From Fennellomyces sp. T-0311 (Eukaryota > Mucoromycota > Mucoromycetes > Mucorales > Lichtheimiaceae), in assembly GCA_025266875.1 (NCBI GenBank), contig JALLLT010000063.1, positions 89,704 through 153,703 of the forward strand: a stretch of 64,000 nt of DNA, read 5' to 3'. The position numbers were made by a program, and so were the translations under genes. Below the pieces are notes generated by a model. The model searched no databases and had not been told where the DNA came from. It saw only the letters and a list, made by a program, of their open reading frames with translations. Below, piece after piece: positions 1-11,250 of the stretch; within the stretch, counting starts at the first letter, position 1, and the number at the start of each line of letters is the position of its first letter.

Positions 1-1018
1 ATCAACAATAACCGGGCGCAGAAGTTTGATTGAGTTCCCATGAATTGTAGTACGCTCAGAAGACCAATGATGTTGAAGATACATGTCGAACAGGTCTATG
101 CCTTTCTATGGCTTGCAATCTCAAGCCTGGCGAGTCTGTGGAACAGATACGTAGTCGACTGGGATGGCCAAAAAAAGTTCGCATTAGTTCTGGTACCATG
201 AATACACCTTGTGCGTACCCATTCTCGCATATTATTTAGGCAATACTCTGAATACGGTAAGACAAACATTCCCCTTTAATACATATACAGAATTTCCCTA
301 CATTCATGTATAATTTGTATAATAAAATGCTGAAGCTAGCGACATTAGTTATCGAAAATGAACTGTACGAATCGTGCGCACTCGGATCAATTTCGCTTTG
401 ACACAGTATGTATTGGAAAGAATGTACGTATCATTATATAATACAGGAAACTGCATAGTCATGATTATGCATGGGGTTATCCAAATGCATACATGTAATG
501 GAAAAGGAAAACCGGACGGAAACCTAGCTTCCGCAGTTCCGCCTACCACTGCAGGAGATGGTTGAAACTATCTCCTATATGCGCCGTATTTTACCAGAAG
601 AGCAAGCTAATCTACATAAGCAGTCGGCTAAGCTGTGTTTCACGATACGTATATATATCCTCGCATGGTCTGCCTTTTAATTATTCTGTGATGCACACTC
701 TTGATGCTAAGCCCAGCGTTCCACATCAAGGTTTTTAGGGGTAGTATCGTCGGTATCCTTCTCCGTTATCGATCTCTTCAATCTCACGACAGCATTGAAA
801 GCCTAGCGTGTTTGCATTATCTATCTGCGTTCTACCAGCCAACAGGCTTATCCAATGAATCATGATGTAACAACAATTTTACGACTTTTTTTATGTAGTA
901 TGTACATATGCATCAAGGCACAGCCACCAAAGGTGCTTTGATTCGAATGCGTACGTACATCGAGGTACTGCGAAATCCAAAAGCAAAAGCAGGAGATGTG
1001 TGTGGCGGTGTAAAAGGC
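1..1018. other. Intergenic region with no supported gene
   Basis: Only short overlapping open frames on both strands are visible here, with no domain, no convincing splice pattern and no RNA gene that I can recognise. The last part is the upstream region of the small secreted protein that begins at 1063. Confidence 0.6.
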
Positions 1019-1025
1019 TATAAAT
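1019..1025 (+). promoter_or_regulatory. TATA box of the small secreted protein gene
   Basis: TATAAAT lies 38 bases before the ATG at 1063. This is a plausible TATA position if the leader is very short. Seen in sequence; function inferred. Confidence 0.45.
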
Positions 1026-1062
1026 ACAACACAGCTTTCCAACAGGAGAAACGTTTCACGGC

Positions 1063-1359
1063 ATGAAGCTGCCTGTTGGACTCGCGCTACTCTTCTTTTT
1101 GGTGGGACTCTCAAAGCCGGTCGCAAGTGATACTGTTTGCACAACCACTGGCGATCAGCATGTGCTTCGGCAATGCTGTCAAAACGATCCAAGAGTCATG
1201 GATGGCGGTCTCAGGTACTATGCGTCTGAGAATGCTTGCCATATCGAGCCTTACATGGCTGTTTATCCGAATAACACGGGTAGTTTCCCTAAATCTGCCC
1301 GGGATCAACTCCATGACTGCTCTGCCCAACGCTCTTTGCGGATTCGCTGTCAGGATTGA
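1063..1359 (+). CDS. Small secreted cysteine-rich protein
   Basis: Single-exon gene of 98 residues. Residues 1-22 form a classic signal peptide: a basic start, then a hydrophobic core LALLFFLVGL, ending at PVAS. The mature part is about 76 residues with six cysteines, including a CC pair, and one N-glycosylation sequon (NNT). The even number of cysteines and small size fit a disulfide-stabilised secreted protein of the kind fungi export to the wall or medium. I do not recognise a family, so effector-like is only a size-and-signal description. A TATAAAT box stands just upstream. The stop is at 1357-1359, and the convergent monooxygenase gene ends 140 bases downstream. Confidence 0.6.
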   Translation: MKLPVGLALLFFLVGLSKPVASDTVCTTTGDQHVLRQCCQNDPRVMDGGLRYYASENACHIEPYMAVYPNNTGSFPKSARDQLHDCSAQRSLRIRCQD

Positions 1360-1497
1360 ACGGTGGATGGATACTGTTAAGCAAATCAAATGGTTGTTGA
1401 TCAATACTGGAAAAGTAAAATACGTATCATACAAAACTTTTATCTATGGGGTTGGAGAAAAAATGACAAGTTCTCTACGTGTATTCGCTCTCTAGAT

Positions 1498-2952
1498 CTA
1501 ATATCCCAAAAACTGTCGACGCAAAGCCAACGAATTGCACCGGTCCTCTCTCCACTTTTCAGACAAGCGACCAGTAATAACCTCGGACGAATTCCAGTTC
1601 TCGATATTGCCCTCAAATCCTTCTGCCCAAGCACCGAGACGATCGACATAGTCCAACTCCTTTTCGACCTTCATGACCAATTCCTTGCGATCATTGGTTT
1701 CCCCCGCGATGGTTGCCTTCATCTTTTCTTGCGACGGCAACTGGATTTTGCCACTGAAGCATTTCGCAAGCACTGTACTTTGCAATTGCATCAAAGGCAT
1801 CGGAACCACTCGGATAGGTAAACCGATAAATGCCAAGGTTGGATTGTTGATATAGAACAAGTACTCGTACAAGTTCAATACTTTTTGTCCATCCATAATC
1901 AACGCGTCCCGTTCGAACGGAAGGAATGGGAAGCTGTACAGGTATCCGGTGGCAAAGATGACGGTATCGGCATCGTGGATCCGTTTGCCATCTTGACATT
2001 CAATTTCGTTGGATGAAAACTTGGAAAGGGCTCCCACACGTTCGGCGTTCTTGGGCATGTTTTCCGCAACTGTGCGCGAGAACGATGTATCGTCTCCTCG
2101 AACACAGTGGTACACTTTGGTGGCAGAAGTTGCTATTTCACGAACCAAATCGGCGGATGAAGATCCGTTGCCAACAACAAGAACAGCCTATATATACAAT
2201 GAGTACATCAGAGACAAGCTTTTTTTATATATATACATACCTTGTCCGCATATTCTTGAGGTCGGCGATACTCACGAGAATGGATCACCTGGTGATTCGG
2301 GGCCCGCGCAAACTCCTTGAGACCTTGAACATCAGGAAGATACGGTACATAGTAATGACCGGACGCGACAACAACAGCGTCGAAGGACTCTGTGTAACTG
2401 GCTTCCTTATTGTCACGCCACTCCGTGACAGAGACCTGCCATTGGGTATCTTGCGGTTCGGCGCTGACGACCGTGGTGTTGAATCGAATCATGGGCAATA
2501 GATCACAGTCCTTTGCAACACTTTGAATATAATCAAGCACTTGGCTACGTGTTGGAAACAGTGGATAGTCACTAGGGAACGGAATATCCCGGTATTGCAT
2601 GACATTTTTGGGTAGATTCGTGTGGAGATTATCGTAGATTGCCGAGGCCGGAGGTTCTGAGGGCGCTGGCTGATTCGGTGGATCGACATCAAGTGCATTG
2701 ACAGAGGGAATGGGAGGAGGGGCATTGGGTTTTTCGGAATAGATCCTGATGTCGTAAAGTTAATTGCTTATCGGCCGAAACTGTTTTTTTTTTTGTCACG
2801 GAAACTTACCAAGTGCCTCCAGGTTTTGAATTGCGTTCAAAGACAGTGATTGTTTCGAATGCACCTTCGTCACGCAAGGCACGAGCAGCAGCTAGACCGC
2901 CTGGTCCAGCACCAATGACTGCAACACGACTGATTCGAGGTAGTTGAAACAT
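1498..2952 (-). CDS. Flavin-containing monooxygenase (FMO-like)
   Basis: NAD(P)H- and FAD-dependent oxygenase of about 445 residues that would oxygenate a soft nucleophile (N or S) or act as a related Baeyer-Villiger-type enzyme; the substrate cannot be read from the sequence. The first exon carries the FAD fingerprint VAVIGAGPGGLAAARAL and ends in the conserved PGGTW. The second holds the FMO-type stretch HQVIHSREYR. The third begins with the NADPH Rossmann motif VLVVGNGSSS and includes the FATGY signature (FATGYLYSFPFL). The start is the ATG at 2952 (MFQLPR), because the longer upstream reading begins at a TTG. Introns lie near 2813-2743 and 2241-2189, both GT..AG. The last residues are QFLGY. 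No membrane anchor is visible. The gene lies upstream-to-downstream with the acyl-CoA dehydrogenase on the same strand, with 240 bases between them. Confidence 0.85.
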
Positions 2953-3192
2953 AAGACAACTGGCTTGCGATATCACACGGTGTTCACTGGGATATATACC
3001 TTTTATATGCGTCAATTACAAATTAAGTTTTGTTCAGATGGGCTTCCGCACAGAATCTTAAAGGTCCAATTATAGACAAAATCAACCATTGCTCAAGCTA
3101 CGCATGGAAAACGATACGAACAAAGATGGCGGTGTATATTTGAAACAAAAAACTAGAGTCCTTTCATTAATAAGCAAAATGTATCATATAGT

Positions 3193-5343
3193 TTAAAGGC
3201 GAACGTCAGTGGGGAACTTCTTCATTGCTTGGCGCACACCAAGATCAGCCATAATTTCCTCGGAACCACTGTTGTTTATACGTTAGCATGCATCACACAC
3301 ACAAATAACATTTTTGTTAAAAAAAAGACATACCCCAAAATGGCAGTGAACTTGTAAGTTCGCTGCAAGGTCTCAATGTTTCTACCCATACCAGTCTTGG
3401 TGATGGCACGACCACCAAAGATCTGGCAAGCATCATCGCTCACATCGTGAAGCATACGAGTGCACTTTTGTAAAAGAAAACAATTGAGTTTTTCTGTTTA
3501 GACTTTTTCCCCGCCCCTTTCTCTTTTTACCTGGTATTTGCACAAGGCAATTGGACCAGCCAACTTGTCTGCCTGTTCCATGTAGGACATGTTGCACATC
3601 TGGTAAGTAAGGTTCTCTACCCAGCTATGCACACTCTCTACGCTGGCAATCTAATGCATGGTGATTAGTTCGTTTGGCTTTCGCCTAGATGAATGGCCAC
3701 ATGAAAAAAAAAAGATCATACCATCTTGGCCAACTTGTTGCGAATAACAGGTTGATCAATCAATCGCTTGCCAAAGACCTTGCGCTGCATGGCCCATTTG
3801 AAACATTCTTCGGTAGCCAAGCGACCACCCATGGTAGCACCAGTAAGCATCACCCAACGTTCGTGGTTAAAATTGGACCTAAATAAGCGCGTCATCATGC
3901 GTCAGCTCTGTTTGGCGCACACAAAAAAAGACGGTTTGTAAATAACAACTTACATGATGACCTTGAAACCGCCACCTTCCTTGCCGAGCAAGTTCTCGAC
4001 GGGAACCTTGACGTTCTCCAAAGTAATGTAGGCGGTACCGGCAGCAGGCGAGTACGATGTCTTGATAGGCTTCGTTTCAAGACCCTCGCTGCGTTCAATC
4101 AGAAGCATGGAAATGCCCTTGTCGGTGCGGACGGCGGTCGAAAAGTAGGTGGCCCAGTGACCTTTGGTGCATCACATAATCAGTATTTGACCATATACGG
4201 TAATATGTCCTTTTTTTTTAGTGGGCTTTCACGTACCAGTGGTGATCCACTTCTTGACACCGTTGACGATATAGTGCTTGCCATCGGGAGTAAGTTTGGC
4301 GGTGGTGCGGATGCTGGCGACATCGGAACCAACGTAGGGTTCGGTGATGGCCAAGGCCATTCTCTTCTTGCCGGACAGGACTTCAGGCACGATCTTAACG
4401 TATGCATTAATTAGCATCATCTGCACAGCGAGAGCCCATTTTTGTGTTATATGCTGCATACCTTTTGCTTCAATGCCGGCGAACCAAAGTTGATGACGGT
4501 GGGCAGGGAGATGGTCATACCACCAATCAAACCGTCATCAGCACCGCGCGTACCCCATCGAGCCATCTTTAAATTTTCACGTGTTAAAAAGGGGCGAAAA
4601 CGTAAGCTCGCATTTCTTTAATGCATTTACCTCTTCGTGCGTAATCATTTCATGGAAGTAATCGAATTCCTCAGGTGGAACATCACCAGGCAACTTGACG
4701 TTAAAGTCCTTCAAGAACTTGCCAGGACCAATGTTGGCAGCCAAAATACCCGCAGCGCCCAACTTTTGTTGGAACTCGTCGCTGGGACGTTCGCCGCTGA
4801 CTTCGTATTCACGGGCTTCGGCAGCGAGACCGTCCATCACTTTACGAAGAGCTGCGCGGTACTTGAAGTGCGATTCCCTTTCATAAAAGACAAACGTTTA
4901 GATCTCATGTCAACCTAGTAGCATAACTAGAAAAACACTTACTTGAAGTAGGGCGACTTGAAACCCATCCATGCGCTGGACTCGCCATACGGGACCTTGG
5001 AAAGAGCACCTGGTTGACGGAAATCGATTTGGGGCTTCTCGCCCTCAATCGTGCCGATCTTGTAGCGATCGTACTTTGTCAAAACTTCCTGACGATGGAG
5101 ACCGTAGAAAGCGTCCGTCGCGTCCTTTCCAGCGTACTCGAGAATGGGGAACGCACCACCAGGGTGCCTACACGCATAATTTTGAGTTTAAGCGGTTCTT
5201 GCAAGTACAAAGCGTTGCCTTTTTCTTTACATGTCAATGAAGCGGCTCATGTCATAAACGACAGTGTCGATAATGATCCACAGATCATTCTCTGCGGAAT
5301 GGCGCTTGACTTCTTCGCGCGTATAAGACTTGAGAGGAGCCAT
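3193..5343 (-). CDS. Cytochrome b5-acyl-CoA dehydrogenase fusion
   Basis: Protein of about 540 residues in roughly nine exons. Residues 1 to about 80 are a cytochrome b5 heme-binding domain. They contain the HPGG motif, whose first bases are restored by splicing the intron at 5230-5168 (DM|HPGGA), and a second heme-ligand histidine in FYGLHR. The rest is an acyl-CoA dehydrogenase: [14 protein letters not shown] (flavin contact), [25 protein letters not shown], and the C-terminal [14 protein letters not shown] and [15 protein letters not shown]. The family oxidises acyl-CoA to enoyl-CoA using FAD. In fungi, b5-fused forms are known, and the b5 domain probably passes electrons within the same chain. 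No clear mitochondrial presequence is seen. The C-terminus VRL is not a clean PTS1. Start ATG at 5343 opens [11 protein letters not shown], typical of b5 domains. Confidence 0.9.
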
Positions 5344-5882
5344 GGTTATTAAGAAATCGAGAGAGAGAGAGTGGGGGAGTTTGAAGAGAAAGAGAAAAAA
5401 GTTGGTCCAGCAAACCGCTCACCAAAAAAAAGTAGAGGAAGTATTCCTTTACGGGGTTTCAATAGGCATTTCTCGTTGGTAATGAAGATTCCATGGGCGG
5501 CGACTCAGATGATCGAATGCCCACTGCAGCTCAAACAAACAAAGTGTAATGTCATGGGAATTTCAAGTGACACTCTCACAGCGAATTCTGCAGCCAAGTG
5601 GATGAGAAAAAAGAACCAGCTGACATTTTCGCTGAGAAACTCGACGACTTGCTATGTCATCATCGTGTCCAAGCAACACTAAAATATAAAGGTAGCACAC
5701 CGCAACCTGTGTCCTCGGTTACTTCATTGCCGTGAGAAACCGTCCGTTATTGTTATATTAGAGAGAAAGAGCAGTGCAATTGCCCATAGGTCGGAATTTC
5801 TAGTTTTGCCCCACATCATCCCACATCATTTTTCCTTTGAGTAACCCAAATAAAAAAGACAAAAAGGAGTTCGTTATTTTTT
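5344..5882. other. Intergenic region between two minus-strand genes
   Basis: Upstream region of the b5-acyl-CoA dehydrogenase gene. It has a short GA-rich microsatellite at about 5359-5371. The 103-codon plus-strand reading frame inside has no family resemblance and I treat it as chance. Confidence 0.5.
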
Positions 5883-7099
5883 TTATGGGTGCATTATTGG
5901 ACATTGAGGAGCAAACTTGGCTGGTCCAAGCTCTGAAATACTGTAGCCTTCGGGATAGACCGTGCCATAGATGCAAAACGTCGGCATGTACTTGCCATTT
6001 TTTTCGGGTTGCCATGGCGTACGGGTCCAAAACTCGCGTCGAGGCAGACACAGGTAACGAATAAAGTTGGCCCGGAGACGCATCGTGACATGCAAAGCAA
6101 CCGTCATGAACCATCTAGGTTCTTCAATACCAAACGCAATGCGGTCAATTTTTTCCAGTAGACATGGCAACGCATGTCGGATCACCGGGGCCATAAAACG
6201 TGGTAACCGACTCGTAAGCAAACACAACGTGGGTTCAGCCACTTTCCAGTTTGAAGGAGAGTACCGAACGGCCGTTTGCTCATATTGCTAGTTTGGCCGG
6301 GTCAGTGAAAAACCTAAAGTTTCGTTCTTTTTTTATTAATACCTGTTTGAACTCGATCAATCGTTCAAACGTGTCCGGAAGGTTTTTGATATTCATTTTG
6401 AGGCCAATGTCGTACCATACTTTGAAGAAGGCCTATAATCGTTTGGATCAATTAAACTATTCAAATTATTATCAAATAAAATAAAAAAAACTGACGTTAA
6501 TTTCTCGAACATCGAGCTGACGCCATTCAAACGCATTGATCCACCGAATGGGCTCATAGACAAACAGTGCGACGGTAAAGATGTAATCATCGTTCAATAT
6601 GGGATATTTTCCATGAAGTTGATTCAATCGATGAATGGACACTTCGGCTCGTTCGTATTGCTTGGCTTTCTCCTTGGAAGTAACCGACCGATGGTTGATC
6701 AACTCGTTTTGTATCCTTGGATACACGTCAATGATCTCCGACAGGATCAACTCGGTATCCTCTGCCCGACGCAGTGGATGCTTTTCAAACTCGCGAGAGC
6801 CAATCAAGATCTTGCTCACCGTCGGCACCGTGAATGTTTTAAACAATGCAAACTCGATGGATTCGCGACACACCACTTTGGTCCAAGTCAGTCGCTTTCG
6901 ATCCTCTTCTTATGAAAGAAAACTTACGAGGAAACTCTTTTCGGAACGTTTGACAGTAGATTTCTTGCGCAATTTTGCCGTTTTTAAGTATGACATCCGG
7001 ATCCGGATATTTGCGTCGAAGGTCATTGATGCATTTGTATCGATAGTACCGCACAGCAGCAACGTAGCATAACAAGGCACCGAGTAGAATGTGATACAT
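5883..7099 (-). CDS. MpaB-like ER-bound oxygenase (DUF2236 family)
   Basis: About 345 residues in four exons. An N-terminal hydrophobic segment (YHILLGALLCYVAAVRYY) looks like an ER signal anchor. It is followed by the family core: FTVPTVSKIL, the charged block HPLRRAEDTELILSEI, then LNDDYIFTVALFVYEPIRWI and FEWRQLD. These match the fungal DUF2236 group, which includes MpaB, the ER oxygenase that cleaves a prenyl side chain in mycophenolic acid synthesis, and is related to rubber oxygenase. The natural substrate here is unknown and no biosynthetic cluster is visible around it. Introns fall near 6926-6875, 6490-6430 and 6345-6290. The last exon is a long C-terminal block ending in PQCPIMHP. 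Start ATG at 7099. Confidence 0.8.
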
Positions 7100-7352
7100 T
7101 TTTTTTCAAGAAAAAGAGAGAGAGAGAGTTGGGTTACGTAGCAACGGTTGTCCACGCGCGTCAGTTATATAGTTGTCAAGTATGAGCTCACCCCCTTTAT
7201 GACTACTACCAAGGGAGTACAAGAATCCAAGTTTTTTGCCACTTGAACCGACTTGGTATGCATCACCCCCTTATTGTTGTATCCAGTTTAATATTTACAA
7301 GTTTTTTTTTTTAAAAAAGGGGAGAGGCGAAGGGTAAGATGGTAAGGAGGAT

Positions 7353-8550
7353 TTATAATTCGTCTCTGGCAAACTCGGCCAAGGTCGTCATCGTGGGTAT
7401 GGACGTGGTGGTTTCCGACAATGTCTCGGTAATCACATCAACTGCCTTTTTCAAGGTAGCGGTGGATGTTTCGACGAGGACTTGAGTGGATGTCGAAGGC
7501 GTGGTCAGTGCAGTCGTTGCTATCCTGGCCGTTGTCTTGGCACCTTTGCCGGCAATCCACGAAACCCAACTCACGCCCACGTCGTACGTGCGCTTCTTGA
7601 TAATGTAGAGTACCACCATAACAAAGATGAACAATCCAAACAACAATGACAGTCGATCCCATATATCCGCAGCTTCCAACTGTCCCACCAACTTCTTGGA
7701 TATCGTCATCAGCGAGCCAAAGTTTTGGTATTCCGAGTAAGTCGACCTTAATGACCTGGATGAATCCGCTGCCAAAACAAAACAATAGGGTTCATCCGTC
7801 AGCTTGCCGCTGCAAAAAAGCAGTAAACTGTATATTACCTAGCATGGTGGTGGAATAGGCACTTTTCTCGAGTTCTTGTTGCATCAACGTACTCGTACGT
7901 CGCAGAGCTTCCGTAACGTCCGATGAAGCACGCAAGAGGGATTCATCATGTCTTTATATTCACCATGGTGAGTGACAACACATCACTTGCCAGAAAAAAA
8001 AAAGTACACGGCTTTTCTTACCCTCGATTTCGGCGTTGCTTGAGTTCAAACTGTTCCGTAAAGCTTTTGTCGTCGTTTCGCAAACCGCCAAACAGCTCCT
8101 GTCGCATCTTTTGCGTTTCCTCATCAAGTCGCTTTTTGGATCGCCACAGGGACGCACGTGACGACGTATGCAGTCTTTGTAAAGAAAAACCCCACATCAG
8201 TACACCCGAACTTTCTCTTGTATTACTACTACTTGCTGTCGATACTGTGTTTCGTATTGCAAAAGTCGATGCAAGATGTGTGCTTTGGACGATTCTTCAT
8301 CTTCTTCTTCGGCCAGTTCGCGAATGGCCTATGATTATTTTAATATCGTCATTTATGCATGGTTTTATCAAGTGGGTATTGTGAAAATAAAAACCTTAAT
8401 GTCAGCTTCCAATTGTTGAAGGTCACTTTTGATCTGACTAGCAACATCATGTCGTGCGCGAACACTGTCGATTTGATCTAGCTTTTCGACGTGACGCTGG
8501 CATTCTGCCGCGCGTTTGTTGAGCGACCTGAATTTCGTTTCCACGGACAT
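7353..8550 (-). CDS. SEC20: Sec20 SNARE (BNIP1 homologue)
   Basis: Protein of about 315 residues in five exons. The N-terminal half is a helical, charged region (FRSLNKRAAECQRHVEKLDQ; QIKSDLQQLEADIK). The C-terminal Sec20 domain reads STLMQQELEKS, LADSSRSLRSTYSEYQNF and KKLVGQLEAADIWDRL. It is followed by one transmembrane helix LFGLFIFVMVVLYII and a short luminal tail rich in Ser and Thr. Sec20 is a Q-SNARE of the ER that works with Ufe1, Use1 and the Dsl1 tethering complex in Golgi-to-ER retrograde transport. No C-terminal HDEL is present; the chain ends AEFARDEL, an RDEL tail that resembles an ER-retrieval signal. The first intron uses an unusual GTTTTT donor near 8396. Start ATG at 8550. 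Confidence 0.85.
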
Positions 8551-9931
8551 TCTATTTTTTGAAAGGAACGAACGGTCGGAGCTCTCTTTTGCCTCACGTA
8601 CGTGTCCCGTTCTTTCAAGCGCACATGACATCATAGAGAACCAAGATGTTATTCTACCGTTCTTTCTTTTATTCTGTCTTGGATGCTGGACTTGGCATCA
8701 AAGAGCAAAGGGCAACCATCGATGCTTTTCACGCGTAAAAACCTGACTTGCGCATGCAGCGCCACGAGAAGCGGGGCCCAATAACATAATGAATCTATCT
8801 GACCTACGGACACCACTCATTTAGAAAAAACTCCCTTGCCATGTTGCCCAAAAAGCCGTCCTTTTTTTCATTATACCGTTTCCATCTGCACGCTACAAGG
8901 CCGAAATGTAATTAAGAGTAGAGTTGAAAATGGAATAGACGCTCCTTTGGACTAGTCATCGGATTGCCAATACCCCATGAAAGACTCTCCAAAGCAGAAA
9001 AACGATGGTGACTTTTTCCAGAAACCTGGACGATGCTGCAACAATACACGGAAAAACTCAACCATGCGCACTGTGGAGCAACGCTGCACGTGACTCTGGC
9101 AGTAAAAAAAAAAAGGGGGGAGAGTATCATTTCGTAGAACGTACACAGAGTAGGTTCTGCCACTCCCGTTTTCACTTTTGCAAGCTTCCAGAAATTCCGA
9201 GTGCGCTGCTTACTTGGAATCTCGCGTGCAGCACCACCATTGCAAAGACCGATGACGGGGTTGTTCTCCAAAGTACGCAATGGAAGAGCGCGGATATAGA
9301 TCCGTGTCATTGACACACAATTCAAAGCACGTTGCCACGTAAACAAAGGGTCCAATGATGAACGGACAGACATCCGTTTTTTCTTTCTTTCTTGATCGTC
9401 TTGACATGTTTTGAAACGATGGGGGCCATGGCTATAGATAGGCTTTCCTCAATCGGTCGCGTAATTAATTAAAAAGGTTGCCATGGGGGGTACCATGACG
9501 ACCATAAATACCATATTTCGGTCGCACAAACGGGGGCCTCTTCTGTCACCCATTTGATTGTAAACGAAACGGCGACTAAACAAGCGGGGGGACCTGTTTA
9601 AAAACTGTCTTTTGGACGTAATACACTGCATACCAAAAAAAAGAAGAACCATTCGTGCCCCATCGGCAACCATCACCGTGCTGAAAAAAAAAAGATGCCT
9701 TGCCACCCATTCAAGTCAGCTCCACACGTGTTGCAGTCAAATTGGTGTTACACAAAGCGGAGCATAAGTTTTATCTGTGAACAATGCGTTCCATGTGATA
9801 CAAGCAAGTATTTTTTTTTTGCAAAAGCGCTCCGCAACCTTTTTTTTTTCTTGGTTCAGGGCATTTTTTTTTCTTTGCACGTTCAATCTCTTTTCCCTCT
9901 TTCTTTTTTTTTTCTCCGGGGATGTTCTTTA
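8551..9931. other. Intergenic region, pyrimidine-rich near its end
   Basis: No supported gene. The only long frame is a 153-codon minus-strand ORF (8912-9373) with no recognised domain. The final 120 bases before the fasciclin gene are strongly T-rich on the plus strand (several T8-T10 runs from about 9810 to 9915). This resembles the pyrimidine-rich promoters of highly expressed fungal genes. Confidence 0.5.
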
Positions 9932-11250
9932 ATGATTCTTTTGGTTCTTGTCTGGCTGTCACTTTTTTCGGGATCGCTCGCTTATAGCAGAACAAGTAAC
10001 CATTTGTCCATCTGGGCGCGCCTCGAATACCTTGCTGGCAAGGTGAGCTGCTGTTGTTTTTTTATGTCTTTTCTTGTTGGAGGCTAATAACGGGTTAGAC
10101 ATTCTTGGACGGCTTGAATCAATCAAGTGAATACGACGCCATCGCAAATGCATTGTCGCAACCCAACATTACGTTCTTTTTACCGAATGAAGCGGCCATG
10201 CAACAAGTGGTGTCGTCGGGCGCGCTGAACTTTACATACGCCAATGAGACGATACCAAAGATCCTGCGACACACGCTGATGGACAAGTATCGTTCGGGAC
10301 GACTGTTGAACGAGCGGCAGTATTTGCTAAGCAACGACTCGACACACTTGCCACTGGTGGTGGGACCCAGTCCACAGAACGATACGATCCTCCAAGTGGG
10401 CTCGGGCTTGGTCACGGCCAATGCAATCATCCAAGACATCCAATGTAGCAATGGTATGTTGCAATTGCATATCCAGAACATCCCCCTTTTCCATGTCCTT
10501 AAAAAACTCCTCCCCCCATTGCTCCCTGGGTAGGACTGGAAAACTTTTTTCCTGTACACCCCCCACCCTTCCCTCCCTTTTTCCAAATCACTGACTGTAC
10601 GGCAAATAGGCATCATTCATATCATCGATCAGTTCTTGCTGCCACCCATCGCCACCCTGCCCACCATTGAAACCATCGATGAATTGCAGACCCACGAATT
10701 GCTGATGAAATCGCTCAATTTGACCACCGTCGTTTCCGGGCCCAACAAGACCGTGCTGGCTCCCATCAACGAGGCTTGGGCCGACGCCAATTCCTCGACC
10801 ATGCCCTACGGTACCCTTGTCCACAACTTGAAGTACCAGGTCATTGATGGCATCTACCTTTCCACCTCCCTGTTCCCTTCTTCGCCCGTCATGACCGTCA
10901 CCTTGGATACCCTTCGCCGCGATTGCACACTGACTTTCCAACGCTCCGACAAGAACAACCTCTTGATTTACGGCAAAAGCAAAAATGACGTGGCCCGTGT
11001 CGTTAGGTCCGACGTCATTACCACCGAAGGCGTCATTCATCTTGTTGACAGAGTGCTGTCGGCAGACCTTAAATTAGGCGACGGCACCGCCACCGCCAAT
11101 GATCAAGGAGGTCAGTTGGCCGCTGCTCCCGCCGATGATCCCTCCGATATACCTCCACCAGACGCTCGCAAAGGCGCTGGCTCTTCCCTTCGCCCAAGTC
11201 CATCATCCCTCGTTATCTACGCCCTAATATATACCGTCTTTTTTGTATAA
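9932..11250 (+). CDS. Secreted two-domain fasciclin (FAS1) protein, likely GPI-anchored
   Basis: About 368 residues in three exons; introns 10043-10098 and 10454-10609. Residues 1-18 (MILLVLVWLSLFSGSLAY) form a signal peptide. Two FAS1 repeats follow. The first runs from about residue 38 (TFLDGLNQSSEYDAIANAL, then ITFFLPNEAAM and ILRHTLMDKY, ending in VTANAIIQD). The second runs from about residue 175 (LLMKSLNLTTVV, KTVLAPINEAW, LVHNLKYQVIDG, ending TTEGVIHLVDRVL). There are several N-glycosylation sequons. The C-terminus has a Ser/Pro-rich linker and a final hydrophobic stretch LVIYALIYTVFFV with nothing after it, as in a GPI-attachment signal. FAS1 proteins are adhesion or cell-surface proteins; the exact role here is unknown. 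Confidence 0.85.

Noticed and set aside
2953..3015. Longer N-terminus for the monooxygenase
   Set aside because: It opens at a TTG; the ATG at 2952 gives the usual short lead before the FAD fingerprint.
8912..9373. 153-codon minus-strand ORF between Sec20 and the fasciclin gene
   Set aside because: It has an ATG and is open, but shows no domain, signal, helix pattern or splice context, and its composition is unlike the neighbouring proteins. Likely chance.
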